Assembly: GCF_007828835.1 (NCBI RefSeq)
Contig: NZ_VIVL01000005.1
Location: forward strand, 310,001 to 374,000
Length of the DNA: 64,000 nucleotides
DNA from: Variovorax beijingensis
Lineage (GTDB): Bacteria > Pseudomonadota > Gammaproteobacteria > Burkholderiales > Burkholderiaceae_C
Direction of reading: 5' to 3'
The translations under genes were made by a program, and so were the position numbers. Position 1 is the stretch's first letter, and every line of letters starts with the position of its first letter. Positions 51,225-60,988 of this stretch are shown here, in pieces. The notes under the pieces are model-generated. The model did no database searches. It was not told where the DNA came from and worked only from the letters and a program-made list of their open reading frames with translations.

Positions 51225-54200
51225 TCACCACTTCATGCGCAAGCCGATCGAGCCTTGCACGGAAGTCTTCACGTCCGTCGCACCGCCCGAGGCCCACAGC
51301 TTGCCGACTTCGCCATAGACGCTGGTCGTCGGGCTCAGCGCCAAGGTCAGGCCGCCGGCCAGTTCGCTGACGGTGAAGCCGGTGCGGCCCGTGATGCCGG
51401 TCGTGGCGGCGGGTGAGATGAAGCGGGCCACGTCGGCACCGCCGCTGGCCTTGTAGAGGTTGAAGCGGGCGTACGGCTGCAGCGTGCCGAGGCCCGTGGA
51501 CATTTCGCCCTTCAAGCGCACGCCGACGCGCGCAATCCAGCCGTCGTCGCTGTCCTGCCGCACGTTCGCGCCGGAGATCGCGAGCCTGTCCAGGCTGAGG
51601 TGCTGGTGGATCAGCTGCAGCTGCGGCTCGATCTTCCAGCCGCTCGCGCCCAGCGCAAAGGACTGCCCCACTTCGATGGATGCCATCAGGCCGTCGCCCT
51701 TGCCGCTGCTGCGCAGCGTCGACAGGGGCTCGACGGTGTAGCGGTGCCGCCCGGCCTGCAGCACGGCGTCCGCATAGAAGCCCGAATCGGCGGTCCAGGT
51801 GCCGTAGGCGCCCAGGTACTGGCTGCGCAGGTCGTTGGAGCCGACGGCCAGATGGGCAATGCCGCTCGCGAAGCCGCTGACCCTCGCGCGGCCGTCGAGC
51901 TGGCCGACGTACACGCCGGCGCGCCAGTTCGATGTGGCGAACAGGTCGGTGCCGGCCTGGAAGCCCTTGGCGTTGCCCTTGCTGTGAGGATCGACGGTGC
52001 CTTGCTGGCGGATGTCGATGTCGGTGGCGATCACGCGGCCCCAGGCGCGGCGCTCGGTGCCGCTCGATGCGGTGCCGCCTGCCTGGACATCGTCGTCGCC
52101 GATGCGCTGGTGCAGGTTGCCGATCATGGCCAGGTCCATCTGGCGCAACTGGCTGGGCAGCGCCGAGAGCAACGGAACTTCGGCGCGGTAGGCGGGCACC
52201 TGCACGGCACCCGTACCGGCGCCGCCGGGCGATCCGCCGGTGCCGGTGGTGGGCGGGGTGGTTGGCGATGTCGGCGATGTCGGCGGGGTTGCCGGCGCGG
52301 TCGTGGTCGACCGCAGGTACCAGTTCTCGCCGGCGCCGCTGGCATCGGCGGCATAGAGGCGGTATTCGAAGGCGCCCGCATCGACGTGGCCGCCCGCGAG
52401 CGTGAACGCGTCCCGGGTGGTCTGCGCCGTGGTGGTGGCGCCATTGAGCGCCGAGACCACCTCGATGCCGTTGCCCGTGGTCAGCGCGCCCAGGCCGCCG
52501 AGCTGCAAGATCTGCACACTCGTCCTGCCGCTGGCCGAGGCGCCCGCGCCGTTGAGCACCAGCCGGTCGCTCACGCTGGAGCTGTCGCCCAGGAAGGTGC
52601 CGAGACGCAGCACGCCGTTGTTGCCCACATAGGCGCCGTTGACGGTGAGCGTGGTCCCTGGTGCGGTGCCCACCGTGGAGACCATGCCGCTGTTGGCGAG
52701 CGAGGCGACCGTCTGGCTGAAGCCCGCCAGGTCGAGCGTGGCACCGCTGGCCACGGTGTGCGCCGAGGCCGCGCTGAAGGTGCCGGTGGCGCCGGCCTTC
52801 AGTGTGCCTTCGGCCACATTGGTCGCCCCGGTATGGGTGTTGGCGCCCGAGAGCGTGAGGGTGCCGCTGCCCAGCTTGGTGATGAAGCCGCCGCCGCTGA
52901 TGTTGCCGCTGAGCGTCTCGCTGAACGCGCCGGTGTCGATGACGGGATCGTTGTTGCCGGTCAACACGATGGCGTTGGCGAGGTTCAGGCCGTCGGCCAC
53001 GAAGCCGAGCGTGGTGCCGTCGTCCATCGCCAGCGCGCCGGTGCCCAGTGCCAGGCTGTGGCCGACGTTCAGCCGTCCCTGCTTGAGCGCGGTGCCGCCG
53101 CTGTAGCTGTTGGCTGCGGTGAGCGTCGTGGTGCCGGCGCCTTCCTTCACGACCGAGCCGGTGCCGCTGATGGTGCCCGGCAGCGTCAGCGCATCCGAGC
53201 GGTTGAGGACCAGCGTCGCGTTGTTCGCAATGTTGCCCACGATGCTGCCGGTGGCACCGCCGTTGCCCAGCTGCAGCGTGCCCGCTTCGATGGCGGTGCC
53301 GCCGGTGTAGCTGTTGTCGGCCGTGAGGATCGTGGTGCCTGCGCCGGCCTGCACGAGCGCGCCGCTGCCGCTGATGGTGCCCGACACCGTCAGCGCGTTC
53401 GAGCGATTCACGCTGAGCGTCGCGTTGTTGACGATGTTGCCCTGCACCGAGCCGGTGGTGCCGCCGTTGCCAAGCTGCAGCGTGCCCGCGGAAACGGTGG
53501 TGAGGCCGGTGAAGGCCTGGTCCGCGGTCAGCGTGAGCACGCCCGCGCCGGTCTTCTCGATGCCGCCGGAACCAGTCACCAGGCCGGTGTACGTGGCATC
53601 GGACGGCTGGGCGAAGCGCACGAGCCCCGCATTTCCGATCGCCAGGGGCGCGAACTGCGCCGTGCTCTGCAGGACGCCCTGCGCCGCGACATTCATGCTG
53701 CCCGTATAGATGCTGGCGTCGGCGCCCAGAATCAGGGTACCGCCATTGACGGTCGTGCTGGTGATGCCCGAAGCGGGCAGCGCGACATTGAAGGTCCAGA
53801 TGCCGCCATTGCTCTGCAGCGTCTGGAAGCCGATCAAGGAGAGGGGCGCGAAGGTCGCCGCGGCGGCGCCGTCGTCGCTTTCGAGCGTGAGCAGATTGGC
53901 GCCGCCTCCGCCACTGATGTTGCCGGTGATCGAAGAGCCTGTGTAGGCATGCAAGGCATCATTTCCGCTGGCGAAACTGAGCGATCCGATGACGCTGCCC
54001 TTGTTGGTGAAATCGACGGCCGAGGTGCCGTTCGCGCCGAACACCGTCGAGGTGCCGGGGTTGGTGTTGCCCGCCACATAGCCTGCTTCCATCCTGCCGG
54101 TGTTCACGATGGTGTTGTTGCCCGAGTTCGCCTGGAACCAGATCGCCGCATGGGTCGACCGCACCGTGCCGTGATTGATGATGGTGTTGCCGCTGCCGAC

Positions 54201-54710
54201 GGGATTGACGGCCTCCGAGTTGCCGGCGGTTCCGTCGGCGAAGACATTGGCGCCTTGCTCGATGACGAGGGTGCTGTTGCTGTTGAACTCGATCGTGTTG
54301 GCGCCGATGCCGCCGGGATACTGGCTGTTGCCGTTGGTGGAGCTGTTCTGTACCGTGGCCCCGCCGCGCACCGTGATGGCGGCATTGTTGCCAAGGCTGA
54401 TCGCGGAGCTGTTGCCCGTGCTGACCAGCGCACCCGGCTGTACATCCACCGAAGTGTTGTCGGCCGTGGCCGGCCCCGCCCCCACGGTCGTGCTCTGCGT
54501 TCCGCCTGCCGTTGCGCAGGTGATGGCCGCGCCCGCGGCCGCGCAATCCGCAGCCGCCGGCATTGACACGCTTGCCAAGGCAAGGGCGACCACCGCAGCG
54601 CCTGCCGCGCTGGCAGCGGCGCTTGCCTTCGCATGGCCGCGACTGAGCTCCGACACGACGGTCCATGCCGCGAGGCTGTCGTTCCACACAATGCGAAAAA
54701 CTCTGTTCAT
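51225..54710 (-). CDS. Classical (type Va) autotransporter
   Basis: The product is 1161 residues from the ATG at 54710 (CAGGAACATC upstream). It opens with an ESPR-extended signal peptide (MNRVFRIVWNDSLAAWTVVS), as in AIDA-type proteins. The passenger is a beta-helix with imperfect repeats of TLQLGNGGTTGSVQGNIVNN, NNATLSVNRSNALTVSGTIS and AGTTILTADNSYTGGTAIEA type, including passenger-associated transport repeats. A Thr/Pro linker (TPPTSPTSPTTPPTTG, near 860) leads to a 12-strand barrel of about 270 residues ending GLRMKW. It is surface-exposed, perhaps an adhesin; no catalytic motif is seen. An AraC regulator diverges upstream. Confidence 0.9.
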   Translation of the reverse strand: MNRVFRIVWNDSLAAWTVVSELSRGHAKASAAASAAGAAVVALALASVSMPAAADCAAAGAAITCATAGGTQSTTVGAGPATADNTSVDVQPGALVSTGNSSAISLGNNAAITVRGGATVQNSSTNGNSQYPGGIGANTIEFNSNSTLVIEQGANVFADGTAGNSEAVNPVGSGNTIINHGTVRSTHAAIWFQANSGNNTIVNTGRMEAGYVAGNTNPGTSTVFGANGTSAVDFTNKGSVIGSLSFASGNDALHAYTGSSITGNISGGGGANLLTLESDDGAAAATFAPLSLIGFQTLQSNGGIWTFNVALPASGITSTTVNGGTLILGADASIYTGSMNVAAQGVLQSTAQFAPLAIGNAGLVRFAQPSDATYTGLVTGSGGIEKTGAGVLTLTADQAFTGLTTVSAGTLQLGNGGTTGSVQGNIVNNATLSVNRSNALTVSGTISGSGALVQAGAGTTILTADNSYTGGTAIEAGTLQLGNGGATGSIVGNIANNATLVLNRSDALTLPGTISGTGSVVKEGAGTTTLTAANSYSGGTALKQGRLNVGHSLALGTGALAMDDGTTLGFVADGLNLANAIVLTGNNDPVIDTGAFSETLSGNISGGGFITKLGSGTLTLSGANTHTGATNVAEGTLKAGATGTFSAASAHTVASGATLDLAGFSQTVASLANSGMVSTVGTAPGTTLTVNGAYVGNNGVLRLGTFLGDSSSVSDRLVLNGAGASASGRTSVQILQLGGLGALTTGNGIEVVSALNGATTTAQTTRDAFTLAGGHVDAGAFEYRLYAADASGAGENWYLRSTTTAPATPPTSPTSPTTPPTTGTGGSPGGAGTGAVQVPAYRAEVPLLSALPSQLRQMDLAMIGNLHQRIGDDDVQAGGTASSGTERRAWGRVIATDIDIRQQGTVDPHSKGNAKGFQAGTDLFATSNWRAGVYVGQLDGRARVSGFASGIAHLAVGSNDLRSQYLGAYGTWTADSGFYADAVLQAGRHRYTVEPLSTLRSSGKGDGLMASIEVGQSFALGASGWKIEPQLQLIHQHLSLDRLAISGANVRQDSDDGWIARVGVRLKGEMSTGLGTLQPYARFNLYKASGGADVARFISPAATTGITGRTGFTVSELAGGLTLALSPTTSVYGEVGKLWASGGATDVKTSVQGSIGLRMKW

Positions 54711-54885
54711 GATGTTCCTGGTTGGTTCCGCCGCCGCGGGGGGAGCGGCGCTGTCCGAGCCAGGAGCGGGGGCGGCAGGGCCGGTCAACCCGCGGTGCTG
54801 GAGCGCCGAGCGTGAGCGCGCGAGGATATGTAACAGGAACTACACAAAAGCTGACTATTGTTAACTTGAGTTTGCTTTTTATTAA

Positions 54886-54912
54886 CTAAATCACAAAAAG
54901 AGCGTGATTTAG
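54886..54912. promoter_or_regulatory. Perfect inverted repeat between autotransporter and AraC genes
   Basis: CTAAATCAC (54886-54894), 9 nt AAAAAGAGC, GTGATTTAG (54904-54912) is a perfect 9-bp inverted repeat in a strikingly A+T-rich tract of the 375-nt divergent intergenic region (54711-55085). It is a candidate regulator-binding site for one or both genes. A hairpin terminator is less likely because it is at the promoter end of both genes. Confidence 0.55.
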
Positions 54913-55085
54913 TATTCGCTCTGCTCGTCTGTGGCTCAGGCGCGACGGGCCCCGTGCGAAGGAGTGCACAAGCCATCGGTTGCGCACTTCGCTGGATTTC
55001 TTGCCTGATCCAATGGCGGCAGCGCTCCTTGGCAGATGGAGTCCGGGCCGGCGGGTTAGAGTCTTTTTCGAAGGCTCCAAGCAGC

Positions 55086-56048
55086 ATGGCATCCAGACAC
55101 GACGACGCGGCAGCTCAATGCAGGCCGCCACAGGAAGCGATGGCGCAGATCATCGGCGCGCGGACGCCCGGAGCGGGCGACTTCGAAACACCCATTGCCG
55201 GCCTCGGCTTCTTCCGGCGCGATGCTCCCGCGCCGCCTGCGGTGTGCATGGTCGAGCCGAGCATCGTGCTGGTTGCACAAGGCGCGAAGCAGATGTGGAT
55301 CGGCGGCGAGGCCTATGCCTATGACACCTCGCGGTTCCTCGTCACCTCGTTGGACGTGCCTGCCAATTCGGAGGTGAGGGTGGCAAGCCCCGGGCAGCCC
55401 TGCCTGGGGCTGATGCTGAAGCTCGATGTGCGCATACTGGCCGAGCTGATCGCGCAGGGCGGCCTGCCGCCGCCGCGCGACCGGCCGATCGGCGTGGGGG
55501 TGGGCATCGGTGCGGCAACGCCCGCCATCCTGGCGCCGTTCTGCCGTCTGCTGGAACTGCTGGACGAGCCGCACGCCATCCCGGTGCTCGCACCGCTGAT
55601 CCAGCGCGAGATCCACTACCGGCTGCTGATGAGCGACCAGGCTGCAAAGCTGCGGCAGATCGCATCGGTGGACGGACAGGGCTATCGGATCGCCCGGGCC
55701 ATCGACTGGCTGAAGCTGAACTACGCCATGCCGCTTCGCATCGACGAACTCGCCGCGCGCGTGCAGATGAGTGCACCCACCTTTCACCACCACTTCCGCC
55801 AGCTCACCGCGATGAGCCCGCTGCAGTACCAGAAATGGCTGCGGCTGAACGAGGCGAAGCGGCTGATGCTGAGCGAACACTTCGATGCGGCCGGTGCGGC
55901 GTTCAGGGTCGGCTATGAAAGTCCCTCGCAGTTCAGCCGCGAGTACAGCCGCCTGTTCGGTGCGCCGCCCAAGCGGGACATCGAGGTGCTGCGAGGGGCC
56001 GCGCGGGGCGCCGAGGCGCCCAGGCAAGGACTGCCGCGCCTGGCATAG
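55086..56048 (+). CDS. AraC-family regulator
   Basis: The product is 320 residues from the ATG at 55086. The N-terminal part is the AraC_N cupin-like domain (VEPSIVLVAQGAKQMWIGGE, YDTSRFLVTSLDVPANSEV). The C-terminal double helix-turn-helix is MPLRIDELAARVQMSAPTFH, FRQLTAMSPLQYQKWLRLNE and VGYESPSQFSREYSRLFGAP. Members of this subgroup often sit beside oxidoreductases. It lies between the autotransporter and the aldehyde oxidoreductase operon and could control either; the inverted repeat upstream favours the former or self-control. Confidence 0.9.
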   Translation: MASRHDDAAAQCRPPQEAMAQIIGARTPGAGDFETPIAGLGFFRRDAPAPPAVCMVEPSIVLVAQGAKQMWIGGEAYAYDTSRFLVTSLDVPANSEVRVASPGQPCLGLMLKLDVRILAELIAQGGLPPPRDRPIGVGVGIGAATPAILAPFCRLLELLDEPHAIPVLAPLIQREIHYRLLMSDQAAKLRQIASVDGQGYRIARAIDWLKLNYAMPLRIDELAARVQMSAPTFHHHFRQLTAMSPLQYQKWLRLNEAKRLMLSEHFDAAGAAFRVGYESPSQFSREYSRLFGAPPKRDIEVLRGAARGAEAPRQGLPRLA

Positions 56049-56054
56049 GAACTT

Positions 56055-56074
56055 CCGTAAGCAATAGCTTGCGG
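56055..56074. terminator. Stem-loop after the AraC gene
   Basis: CCGTAAGC-AATA-GCTTGCGG pairs at seven of eight positions, 6 nt after the AraC stop. No T-run follows, so it may be a weak terminator or a binding site for the downstream operon. The remaining 200 nt to the paoA-like start show no gene. Confidence 0.35.
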
Positions 56075-56272
56075 CATCAGCGGATTGGGCAAGAAAACAA
56101 GCGGAATGCCCCTGTCCGTCCCCGCGCGGCGCCAGAAAAATGGAGAGCCGAAGACACGATGAAACTGTTCGCAGGTGCATGGCATCCGTTCTCCTATTGC
56201 GACCGCCGGTGGCGCGTGATATCAAAAAAAGCGATGGCCGATGCATCCGAACTTCGAACGACAGGAGCCGAC

Positions 56273-56923
56273 ATGGACAGTCCCACGATTCCCTTGCCCT
56301 TGATCTCTCGGCGCGACGCGCTCATTGCCGGCGCGGTCACCGCCGCGGCGGTTTCGTCCGCTTCCGCACCGGCCGCGGCCGCGCAGCCCGCGCCCCCGGC
56401 AGCCGCGGGACCGCGTGCGAAGCTGTCGCTGAACGTCAACGGCCAAACGCATTCGCTCGATCTCGACACGCGCACCACCTTGCTCGATGCACTGCGCGAG
56501 CACCTGCACCTGCCTGGCACCAAGAAGGGCTGCGACCACGGCCAGTGCGGCGCCTGCACGGTCATTGCCGACGGCCGGCGCATCAATTCCTGCCTGACGT
56601 TGGCCGTCATGCACGACGGCGGGCAGGTCACCACCATCGAGGGCCTCGGCACACCGCAGAACATGCATCCGCTGCAGGCCGCCTTCGTCAAGCACGACGG
56701 CTACCAGTGCGGCTACTGCACGCCCGGCCAGATCTGCTCGGCGGTGGCCGTGCTCGACGAAATCAAGCGCGGCGTGCCGAGCCACGTGAGCGCCGATCTC
56801 ACCGCGCGCCCGCTGCTGTCGGCCGAGGAACTGCGCGAGCGCATGAGCGGCAACCTCTGCCGCTGCGGCGCCTACTCCAACATCGTCGATGCCATCAGCG
56901 AGGTGGCCGGGAGCCGCGCATGA
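56273..56923 (+). CDS. paoA: Aldehyde oxidoreductase iron-sulfur subunit (PaoA-type)
   Basis: The product is 216 residues from the ATG at 56273 (CAGGAG upstream). A Tat signal ([20 protein letters not shown]) leads to the periplasm. The plant-ferredoxin-like [2Fe-2S] cluster is [10 protein letters not shown]...SC and the second all-helical cluster uses [10 protein letters not shown] and [10 protein letters not shown]. The order small-FAD-Mo subunit and the Tat leader on the small subunit match E. coli PaoABC, which oxidises aromatic aldehydes to acids. Confidence 0.92.
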   Translation: MDSPTIPLPLISRRDALIAGAVTAAAVSSASAPAAAAQPAPPAAAGPRAKLSLNVNGQTHSLDLDTRTTLLDALREHLHLPGTKKGCDHGQCGACTVIADGRRINSCLTLAVMHDGGQVTTIEGLGTPQNMHPLQAAFVKHDGYQCGYCTPGQICSAVAVLDEIKRGVPSHVSADLTARPLLSAEELRERMSGNLCRCGAYSNIVDAISEVAGSRA

Positions 56924-57870
56924 AGCCTTTCACCTACGAGAAGGCGCAATCCCCGGCGCAGGCGGCGGCCGCGGTCGCACGCAACCCCGGCGCCAAGTTC
57001 ATTGCGGGCGGCACCAATCTGCTGGACCTGATGAAGCTGCAGATCGAGGCGCCCACGCACCTGGTCGACGTGAACGGCTTGGCGCTGGACAGGATCGAGC
57101 CCACGCCCGAAGGCGGCTTGCGCATCGGCGCGCTGGTGCGCAACACCGACCTGGCTGCCGACGAACGCGTGCGCCGCGACTACGGCGTGCTGTCGCGCGC
57201 GCTGCTGGCCGGCGCCTCCGGCCAGTTGCGCAACAAAGCCACCACGGCGGGCAACCTGCTGCAGCGCACGCGCTGCCCCTACTTCTACGACACCGACCAG
57301 CCCTGCAACAAGCGCCAGCCGGGCAGCGGCTGCAGCGCCATCGGCGGCATCACGCGCCAGCATGCAGTGGTCGGCACGAGCACGGCCTGCATCGCGACGA
57401 ATCCGAGCGACATGGCGGTGGCGATGCGCGTGCTCGACGCGGCGGTGGAGACGGTGCGCCCCGACGGCCGCACGCGCGTGATCCCGATCGCGGACTTCCA
57501 CCGCCTGCCCGGCAACACGCCGCACATCGAGACGGCGCTGGAGCGGGACGAGCTGGTCACCGGCGTCACGCTTCCCAAGCCGATCGGCGGCACGCAGATC
57601 TACCGCAAGGTGCGCGACCGCGCCTCCTATGCCTTTGCGCTGGTGTCCGTTGCGGCGGTCGTGCAGCGCGACGGCTCGGGCCGCGTCGCACTGGGCGGCG
57701 TGGCGCACAAGCCGTGGCGCGTGGAGGCCGCGGAGGCGGCGATGCCCCAAGGCGCCAAGGCGGTGACCGCGCAGCTGCTGGCCGGCGCACAGCCGACGCA
57801 CGAGAACGCATTCAAGTTGCCGTTGGCCGAGCGCGCGCTGGCCGCGGCACTGGCGCAAGCAAGGAGCTGA
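56920..57870 (+). CDS. paoB: Aldehyde oxidoreductase FAD subunit (PaoB-type)
   Basis: The product is 316 residues, overlapping paoA by 4 nt. The FAD site shows [20 protein letters not shown] and the [19 protein letters not shown] stretch. A cysteine-rich insertion ([20 protein letters not shown], then GCSAIGG) corresponds to the extra [4Fe-4S] cluster of PaoB. It carries electrons from the molybdenum subunit to FAD. No signal peptide; it travels with PaoA. Confidence 0.92.
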   Translation: MKPFTYEKAQSPAQAAAAVARNPGAKFIAGGTNLLDLMKLQIEAPTHLVDVNGLALDRIEPTPEGGLRIGALVRNTDLAADERVRRDYGVLSRALLAGASGQLRNKATTAGNLLQRTRCPYFYDTDQPCNKRQPGSGCSAIGGITRQHAVVGTSTACIATNPSDMAVAMRVLDAAVETVRPDGRTRVIPIADFHRLPGNTPHIETALERDELVTGVTLPKPIGGTQIYRKVRDRASYAFALVSVAAVVQRDGSGRVALGGVAHKPWRVEAAEAAMPQGAKAVTAQLLAGAQPTHENAFKLPLAERALAAALAQARS

Positions 57871-57875
57871 GCAGC

Positions 57876-60086
57876 ATGAAATTCGACACGCCCGCCACCA
57901 CCAATCCGATCGACCAGCTCAAGATCATCGGCAAGCCGACCGACCGCATCGACGGCCCGATGAAGACCACCGGCACCGCACGCTACGCCTACGAACGCCA
58001 CACCGAGGTGCCCAACGCCGCCTACGGCTGGGTGGTGGGTGCCGGCATCGCGAAAGGCCGCATCGCCTCGATGGACCTGGGCGCCGCGCGCGCCGCGCCG
58101 GGCGTGCTGGCCATCATCACCGCGCGCAATGCCGGCAAGCTCGGCAAGGGCGACTTCAATACGGCCAGGCTCCTGGGCGGCCCCGAGATCGACCACTACC
58201 ACCAGGCCGTCGCGCTCGTCGTGGCCAACACCTTCGAGCAGGCGCGTGCCGCGGCGCAGCTGGTGCGCATCGGGTACACGCGTGCGCCGGGGCGCTTCGA
58301 CCTGGCCGCCGAAAAGGATGCGGCGCAGATGCCCAAGGCCGATCCGTTTTCCGGCGAGCCGCTGACAAAGGCGGGCGACTTCGCGGGCGCGTTCGCCGCG
58401 GCCCCCGTGCAGCTCGATGCCACCTACACCACGCCCGACGAGTCGCACGCGATGATGGAACCGCACGCCTCCATTGCGCGGTGGCAGGGCGACAAGCTCA
58501 CCATCTGGACATCGAACCAGATGATTGCGTGGGGCGTCGGCGATGTCGCCAAGACGCTCGGCATCCCGAAGGAGAACGTGCGCCTGGTCTCGCCCTTCAT
58601 CGGCGGCGGCTTCGGCGGCAAGCTGTTCGTGCGCGCCGATGCGCTGCTGGCCGCGCTGGGCGCGCGGGCCGCCAAGCGGCCCGTGAAGGTGGCCTTGCAG
58701 CGGCCCCTGATGATGAACAACACCACGCACCGGCCCGCGACCATCCAGCGCATCCGCATCGGCGCGGCGAGGGACGGCAAGATCACCGCCATCGCGCACG
58801 AAGGCTGGTCCGGCGACCTGCCGGGCGGGCAGCCGGAAACCGCGGTCAACCAGAGCCGGCTGCTGTACGCCGGCGCCAACCGCCTGACGACCACGCGGCT
58901 GGCCGTGCTGGACCTGCCCGAGGGCAACGCCATGCGCGCGCCGGGCGAGGCGCCGGGCATGATGGCGCTGGAGATCGCGATGGACGAGATGGCGGAGAAG
59001 CTCGCGATCGACCCGGTCGAATTCCGCGTGCGCAACGACACGCAGGTCGATCCGGAGAAGCCGCAGCGTCCGTTTTCCCAGCGCCGGCTGATCGAATGCC
59101 TGCGCACGGGCGCCGAGCGCTTCGGCTGGAGCAGGCGCAACGCCACGCCGGGACAGCAGCGCGACGGTCGCTGGCTCGTGGGAATGGGCGTTGCCGCGGC
59201 GTTCCGCAACAACCTCCTGACCAAGTCGGCCGCGCGCGTGCGACTGGACAACCGGGGCATGGTCACGGTGGAAACCGACATGACCGACATCGGCACCGGC
59301 TCGTACACCATCATCGCGCAGACCGCGGCCGAGACGATGGGCGTGCCGCTGGACCGGGTGCTCGTGCGGCTGGGCGACTCGGCCTATCCCGTGTCGGCCG
59401 GCTCGGGCGGGCAGTGGGGCGCCAACAACTCGACCTCGGGCGTCTATGCGGCCTGCATGAAGCTGCGCGAAGCCGTGGCAACCAAGCTGGGTTTCGGCGC
59501 GGTCGACGTGGAATTCGCGGACGGCATGGTGCGCTTCGGCGAGCGTGCGGTGCCGCTGGCCGAAGCAGCGGGCGCTGAAGGTTTGATGGCCGAGGACGGC
59601 ATCGAATACGGCGACCTCGACAAGCAGTACCAGCAATCGACCTTCGGCGCGCATTTCGTGGAGGTGGGCGTCGATGCCGCCACCGGCGAGATCCGCGTGC
59701 GGCGCATGCTCGCGGTGTGCGCGGCGGGGCGCATCCTGAACCCCAAGTCGGCGCGCAGCCAGGTGATCGGTGCCATGACGATGGGTGTCGGCGGGGCGCT
59801 GATGGAAGAGCTGGCGCTCGACAAGCGGCATGGCTTCTTCGTCAACCACGACCTGGCGGGCTACGAGGTGCCGGTGCATGCCGACATTCCCCACCAGGAG
59901 GTGATCTTCCTGGACGAGACCGACCCGATCTCCTCGCCGATGAAGGCCAAGGGGGTGGGGGAACTGGGCATATGCGGCGTGGCCGCCGCGGTGGCCAACG
60001 CGGTCTACAACGCCACGGGCGTGCGGGTGCGCAGCTATCCGATCACGCTCGACAAGTTGCTGGATCGATTGCCGCCGGTGGTGTGA
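57876..60086 (+). CDS. paoC: Aldehyde oxidoreductase molybdenum subunit (PaoC-type)
   Basis: The product is 736 residues with AAGGAG upstream. Xanthine-oxidase-family motifs are SPFIGGGFGGKLFVRADALL, AMRAPGEAPGMMALEIAMDE, and the catalytic Glu near the end in KAKGVGELGICGVAAAVANA. It would bind the molybdopterin-cytosine-dinucleotide cofactor. The chaperone PaoD is not encoded nearby. The last gene of its operon; its 3' end is met by the decayed minus-strand gene. Confidence 0.92.
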   Translation: MKFDTPATTNPIDQLKIIGKPTDRIDGPMKTTGTARYAYERHTEVPNAAYGWVVGAGIAKGRIASMDLGAARAAPGVLAIITARNAGKLGKGDFNTARLLGGPEIDHYHQAVALVVANTFEQARAAAQLVRIGYTRAPGRFDLAAEKDAAQMPKADPFSGEPLTKAGDFAGAFAAAPVQLDATYTTPDESHAMMEPHASIARWQGDKLTIWTSNQMIAWGVGDVAKTLGIPKENVRLVSPFIGGGFGGKLFVRADALLAALGARAAKRPVKVALQRPLMMNNTTHRPATIQRIRIGAARDGKITAIAHEGWSGDLPGGQPETAVNQSRLLYAGANRLTTTRLAVLDLPEGNAMRAPGEAPGMMALEIAMDEMAEKLAIDPVEFRVRNDTQVDPEKPQRPFSQRRLIECLRTGAERFGWSRRNATPGQQRDGRWLVGMGVAAAFRNNLLTKSAARVRLDNRGMVTVETDMTDIGTGSYTIIAQTAAETMGVPLDRVLVRLGDSAYPVSAGSGGQWGANNSTSGVYAACMKLREAVATKLGFGAVDVEFADGMVRFGERAVPLAEAAGAEGLMAEDGIEYGDLDKQYQQSTFGAHFVEVGVDAATGEIRVRRMLAVCAAGRILNPKSARSQVIGAMTMGVGGALMEELALDKRHGFFVNHDLAGYEVPVHADIPHQEVIFLDETDPISSPMKAKGVGELGICGVAAAVANAVYNATGVRVRSYPITLDKLLDRLPPVV

Positions 60087-60094
60087 GGAGTGCT

Positions 60095-60988
60095 GGAAGT
60101 GCAGGTCCGGGCGGTGCGCTGTTCTTCGCTCCGCTTCAGGATGGCGCGTCCGGCCTGGGCCATTGCCGTCTCGGTGGCATCGGGTCCGAGTTCATCGCAG
60201 ACCTGCGCGTGCTGCAACTCCCACTCGGCGTGCAGGCGCTCGTCGTATTTCCGAAGATCGGCGTCGAGCAGCAGCAGGTCACGGCGCGTCCACGCCGAAC
60301 GCTGCCGGAAAGCCTACAGGTAACTGGTGACCGCGTTGCGGATGCGAAGTTGCCTGTCACCGACGAGTTCAACCTGCTTGTAGAACGGGCGGTTCGAAAA
60401 CTCCGGCTGGTCGAGCGCCACCATGAGGGCGTCGAGTTCCTCGTCGATCGGCAGCGAATCCGGCTTGAGCGACTCCTGGATCTCCGAAATCTGGCATCAA
60501 TCTCGGCACGCGGGATGCCGCCGTCGGGATGGACCAGCTCATTCAGCACGCGCTTGAACCACCAGCCTTCCGGCATCTGCACCGACAGGTCCAGATGGTG
60601 CAGGGAAACGCGGTACAGCTCGGACCGCAGCTGTTCGAGGATCGCGGCGGCGTCAGGTTGTGTCAGCACGACGTAGATGCGCGACAGCAACTGCTCCCGC
60701 TCGGCCTCGTCCAAGTGGCCCTCGAAGGTGGTCATGAGATTGCTGTGGTCGGAGCAACTGGATCGTGATGCCCTTGAGCTGCACGCGATTGTTGCGATTC
60801 AGGGCCTTGGCCACCTCGTCGCCGAGAACCTCGCTCACGGTGCCGTCGAGCTGCGCCTTCGTGCGCACGGCCACACCCATGACGTCGGAGCCCCGGGACT
60901 GCTGCTGTCCGCAGCCCGGGCGGAAAGCCTCGCGCAATGTGTCCGCAACTGGACCACTGGATTGCGTGTGGTGGCGCGCCATGGTCAT
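60095..60988 (-). pseudogene. Decayed gene resembling ABC-three-component effector C-termini
   Basis: Read on the minus strand, an ATG at 60988 overlaps the Fic stop and gives MTMARHHTQSSGPVADTLRE onward. After a shift near 60735 it continues FEGHLDEAEREQLLSRIYVV, SLHHLDLSVQMPEGWWFKRV. A second shift near 60500 leads to ISEIQESLKPDSLPIDEELD and NRPFYKQVELVGDRQLRIRN. A TAG at 60314-60316 interrupts AVTSYL*AFRQRSAWTRRDL, and the end reads LDADLRKYDERLHAEWELQH. This order and texture resemble C-terminal domains of ABC-three-component defence proteins. At least two shifts and one stop make it non-functional. The assignment is from memory of the family, hence tentative. Confidence 0.5.
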
